From Rhizobiaceae bacterium (lineage in GTDB: Bacteria > Pseudomonadota > Alphaproteobacteria > Rhizobiales > Rhizobiaceae): a stretch of 34,521 nt of DNA. Under the pieces are notes generated by a model that worked only from the letters and a program-made list of their open reading frames with translations, was not told where the DNA came from and searched no databases. The stretch lies in NCBI GenBank assembly GCA_023953775.1, contig JAMLJD010000045.1:1-34521 (forward strand). Reading direction: 5' to 3'. Position 1 is the stretch's first letter; each line of letters begins with the position of its first letter. This document shows, one piece after another, positions 32,068 through 34,521 of the stretch. The translations under genes were made by a program, and so were the position numbers.

Positions 32068-32213
32068 CGGTCTCGAGTCTTGCAACTGGTGAAACGCGTT
32101 GAAGCGTCGACAATCCTCGGCTATCGTCGGAGGTCACGGGGGCATGGTGAAACTCCCCGCTTCAAGGCATCGCTGCCCAAGTTTCGCCTTCGCAGCGCAT
32201 TGCGGAGGAAGCC
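32068..32213 (+). promoter_or_regulatory. possible structured leader before the rhodanese-chrA genes
   Basis: The 146 bases between the AraC and rhodanese genes contain several complementary segments. CGGGG (32137-32141) can pair with CCCCG near 32155-32159, and GGCA with TGCC around a TCGC loop near 32167-32178. GCTTC (about 32159-32163) is complementary to GAAGC next to the ribosome-binding site GGAGGA, and TGGTGAAAC occurs twice. This looks like it could fold into alternative structures that hide the start site. I cannot match it to a known riboswitch. Confidence 0.3.
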
Positions 32214-32528
32214 ATGCCGCGTTTCATCACTCCTGAATCCCTGTTTAGTGTTCTGTCATCCGTCGTCACAATCGATGTGCGAAAGGAGCCGGCGAAAGCG
32301 GCGAGCGGGATGACGATTACCAGCGCGATACTCCGGGATCCGCACATGGTGGAGACATGGTGCCGCTCGCTGGCCGGCAAACGTGTCGTGGTGTTTTGCG
32401 TCCATGGTCACGAGGTGAGCCAGTCAGTGTGCCGCCATCTCGCTGACCAGGGTGTCGACGCGTCCTGCCTGCAGGGTGGTTTCGAAGCATGGAGTACCGA
32501 AGGCTATCCGGTGGAGCCGATCCGATGA
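32214..32528 (+). CDS. rhodanese-domain protein coupled to the chromate transporter
   Basis: A 104-residue single rhodanese domain. The N-terminal TPESLFSVLSSVVTIDVRKE is followed by the active-site loop around Cys62 (FCVHGHEVSQSV) and the ending LQGGFEAWSTEGYPVEPI. The loop resembles the 'CQKGxKLS' loop of the rhodanese half of the fused sulfurtransferase/chromate-resistance (ChrB-type) proteins. It thus looks like that rhodanese module standing alone, without the ChrB C-terminal domain. GGAGGA precedes the ATG by five bases. The stop overlaps the chrA start as ATGA. Sulfur transfer or a regulatory role in chromate handling is inferred. Confidence 0.85.
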   Translation: MPRFITPESLFSVLSSVVTIDVRKEPAKAASGMTITSAILRDPHMVETWCRSLAGKRVVVFCVHGHEVSQSVCRHLADQGVDASCLQGGFEAWSTEGYPVEPIR

Positions 32529-33865
32529 CCGGGATCGCCGCGCCTGCCCGGCCGACATTTGCCGAAACCGTGAAGACGTTCGCCCGCATCGGGGTTCTGT
32601 CCTTCGGAGGACCGGCGGGCCAGATCGCCCTGATGCACCGCGTGCTCGTGGAGGAAAAGCGCTGGCTGGGCGAGGCCAGGTTTCTGCACGCGCTCAACTA
32701 CTGCATGCTTTTGCCAGGACCCGAAGCAATGCAGCTCGCGACCTATGCCGGGTGGTTGCTGCACGGTGTCCGGGGGGGACTTGCAGCAGGACTGCTTTTC
32801 GTGCTGCCCGGCGCAGCCGTTCTGATTGCGCTTTCGACGCTTTATATTTTCCTCGGCGATGTGCCGCTGGTCGCGGGACTTCTGTTCGGCCTCAAGGCGG
32901 CAGTCCTTGCGATCGTTCTCGAGGCGCTCGTCAAGGTCGCGCGGCGTGCAATTGTCGGACCGCTGATGGCGGCTATTGCAGTGATGGCCTTCGTTGCAAT
33001 CGCCTTCCTGGAGATACCGTTTCCGCTGATCATCCTGGGCGCTGCCGTGGCCGGTGCACTCGTCCATCTCGTTCGCGGCCGGGCCGGCGACTCAACCCGA
33101 CCGGATATGACGAGCGCCGCGAGGGATGCGCTGCCCGAGTGGGCGCGGCCCAGCCTGGCGCGCTTCGCAGCGACGACGACAATCTGGCTTGCACTGTGGC
33201 TCGTGCCTCTCGCGCTGCTCTACGCAGTCCTGGGTCAGGGCAACGTGTTTGCTCAGGAAGCGTCGTTCTTCTCGCGCATGGCCGCCGTGACCTTCGGTGG
33301 CGCCTACGCAGTGCTCGCCTATGTTGCGCAGCAGGCTGTCGAGGTTCACGGCTGGCTGCGGCCGGAGGAAATGCTGACAGGGCTCGGGTTGGCAGAGACC
33401 ACGCCGGGACCGCTGATTCTCGTGCTGGTGTTCGTCGGCTTCATGGGCGGTGCACGGCTGTCGGGCCTCGATATGCTGGCAGGTGGCGTTCTGGGCGCGG
33501 TGGTGACGCTCTGGTTCACCTTCGTGCCGTGCTTTCTGTGGATATTCGCCGGCGCGCCCTTCATGGAAACGGTTCGCAGCGTGCGCTGGCTGGCGTCGGC
33601 GCTGGCTGCTGTGACCGCGGCGGTCGTCGGCGTGATCGCAAATCTCGCGCTGTGGTTCGCGATCCACGTGCTGTTCGCCGAGGTCGGCGAGGCCGCCGTC
33701 GGGCCTTTCACCTATCCGGTGCCTTACCTTGCAAGCATCGACATCGCAGCGCTCGTCATCGCTGCCGCATCAGCAATTGCGCTGCTGCGGTTTCACGCCA
33801 ATCTTTTCGTGGTTCTTGCAAGCGCGGCCATTGTCGGCGCTACGGTGGGCGCCGGCTTCGCGTGA
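32525..33865 (+). CDS. chrA: chromate efflux transporter ChrA, long two-domain form
   Basis: A 446-residue membrane protein with two homologous CHR domains. The first begins FARIGVLSFGGPAGQIALMH with LLPGPEAMQLATYAGWLLHG. The second has FFSRMAAVTFGGAYAVLAYV with GLAETTPGPLILVLVFVGFM. The paired GPxGQ and PGP motifs and about ten to twelve membrane segments match the bidomain ChrA family, which exports chromate, usually with sulfate-like selectivity. The start at 32525 overlaps the rhodanese stop (ATGA); an in-frame start at 32489 would lie inside the rhodanese gene. No chrB gene is visible. Genuine chromate specificity is inferred from the family. Confidence 0.92.
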   Translation: MTGIAAPARPTFAETVKTFARIGVLSFGGPAGQIALMHRVLVEEKRWLGEARFLHALNYCMLLPGPEAMQLATYAGWLLHGVRGGLAAGLLFVLPGAAVLIALSTLYIFLGDVPLVAGLLFGLKAAVLAIVLEALVKVARRAIVGPLMAAIAVMAFVAIAFLEIPFPLIILGAAVAGALVHLVRGRAGDSTRPDMTSAARDALPEWARPSLARFAATTTIWLALWLVPLALLYAVLGQGNVFAQEASFFSRMAAVTFGGAYAVLAYVAQQAVEVHGWLRPEEMLTGLGLAETTPGPLILVLVFVGFMGGARLSGLDMLAGGVLGAVVTLWFTFVPCFLWIFAGAPFMETVRSVRWLASALAAVTAAVVGVIANLALWFAIHVLFAEVGEAAVGPFTYPVPYLASIDIAALVIAAASAIALLRFHANLFVVLASAAIVGATVGAGFA

Positions 33866-33872
33866 GCCGGGA

Positions 33873-34521
33873 TCAGTCGAACAGGCTGGAAACCGATTCC
33901 TCGGTGGCGGTGCGCGAGATCGCCTCGCCGATCAGGTCGGCGATCGAGATCACCCGTATGTTGTGGGCGGCTTCGACGCTCGACGTCGGCTGAATGGAAT
34001 CGGTGATGACCAGTTCGGTGAGTTTTGATCCGGTGATGCGGGCCACGGCACCGCCCGACAGGACGCCGTGGGTGATATAGGCCGTGACACTGGTCGCGCC
34101 GTTGGCGAGCAGAGCCTCGGCGGCGTTGCACAGTGTGCCGCCTGAATCGACGATATCGTCGATCAGCAGGCAGTCCTTGCCGTGAATATCGCCGATGACA
34201 TTCATGACTTCGGATTCGCCTGGCCGGTCGCGGCGCTTGTCGACGATCGCCAGCTGCGCGTCGAGCCGCTTGGCGAGCGCGCGGGCTCTCACCACGCCGC
34301 CGACGTCCGGCGACACGACGCAGACATTGGCGAGCTTGTAGCGCGCCTTCACGTCGCGGGTCATCACCGGCACGGCGAAGAGATTGTCGGTCGGGATGTC
34401 GAAGAAGCCCTGGATCTGGCCCGCATGGAGGTCGAGCGTGAGAACGCGGTCGGCGCCGGAGCGGGTGATCAGGTTGGCAACGAGCTTGGCCGAGATCGGC
34501 GTGCGGCCAGAGGCCCGGCGA
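33873..34521 (-). CDS. prs: ribose-phosphate pyrophosphokinase, C-terminal part only
   Basis: About 215 C-terminal residues are visible and the start lies beyond the right edge; the full protein is usually about 310 residues. The visible part contains [20 protein letters not shown], then [20 protein letters not shown], and the PRPP-binding loop [20 protein letters not shown], ending VSSLFD. The enzyme makes PRPP from ribose 5-phosphate and ATP for purine, pyrimidine and histidine synthesis, and its product is also the substrate of apt in this window. The stop is seven bases from the convergent chrA stop, too short for a clear terminator. Confidence 0.95.
   Translation of the reverse strand, partial: RRASGRTPISAKLVANLITRSGADRVLTLDLHAGQIQGFFDIPTDNLFAVPVMTRDVKARYKLANVCVVSPDVGGVVRARALAKRLDAQLAIVDKRRDRPGESEVMNVIGDIHGKDCLLIDDIVDSGGTLCNAAEALLANGATSVTAYITHGVLSGGAVARITGSKLTELVITDSIQPTSSVEAAHNIRVISIADLIGEAISRTATEESVSSLFD

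Overview
The window looks like a piece of an alphaproteobacterial chromosome, most likely from the order Hyphomicrobiales (Rhizobiales). The reasons are the high G+C content, dense gene packing with many 4-base start/stop overlaps, separate Rieske, cytochrome b and cytochrome c1 genes, a TL5/CTC-type ribosomal protein L25 with a long acidic tail, and several small families (DUF1059, DUF1127, DUF6665, DUF6958) that I associate with this group. This placement comes from gene content, not from a database search. I see no tRNA, rRNA, insertion sequence, prophage or CRISPR array.

Layout. Bases 1-2351 (minus) hold a MoxR - DUF58 - BatA/DUF4159-type operon cut off by the left edge. Bases 2490-5028 (plus) hold a tight DUF1285 - Nudix CoA pyrophosphatase - CCA-adding enzyme run. 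Next come DUF1059, a LysE exporter, and a GcvA-like LysR gene divergent from a DUF1127-like small protein. Then follow hemF, a small conserved protein, and trmL with soxR, which is divergent from a luciferase-domain (DUF5519) gene behind a near-canonical SoxR-box promoter. A 569-base gene-poor stretch with inverted repeats precedes two overlapping ABC exporter half-transporters, a DUF6665 gene, the cytochrome bc1 operon petABC with a clear terminator, and apt.

The second half is a chain of small regulator-target modules. These are a TetR gene facing a GFA-like gene, with a 15-base palindrome between them; two overlapping MaoC hydratase-like genes; a YdjM-like membrane hydrolase; a Crp/Fnr regulator followed by DUF2892; and the GTPase ychF. 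A TetR gene divergent from an acyl-CoA ligase follows, with a 14-base palindrome overlapping a strong promoter. Then come rplY-pth, a DUF1127 gene divergent from a LysR gene, and a cupin. An Fsr-like MFS gene divergent from a NimR-like AraC gene is followed by a stand-alone rhodanese translationally coupled to a chromate transporter. The C-terminal part of prs lies at the right edge.

Most of the window is housekeeping or ordinary accessory content. The most distinctive observation is the SoxR box: its geometry relative to the -35 and -10 hexamers equals that of E. coli soxS, but it drives a luciferase-domain protein of unknown role. The palindrome/promoter at the acyl-CoA ligase, the repeat-rich region before the ABC pair, the two LysR/DUF1127 divergent pairs, and the rhodanese-chrA leader are second-tier observations. 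All promoter and operator calls were made by eye.
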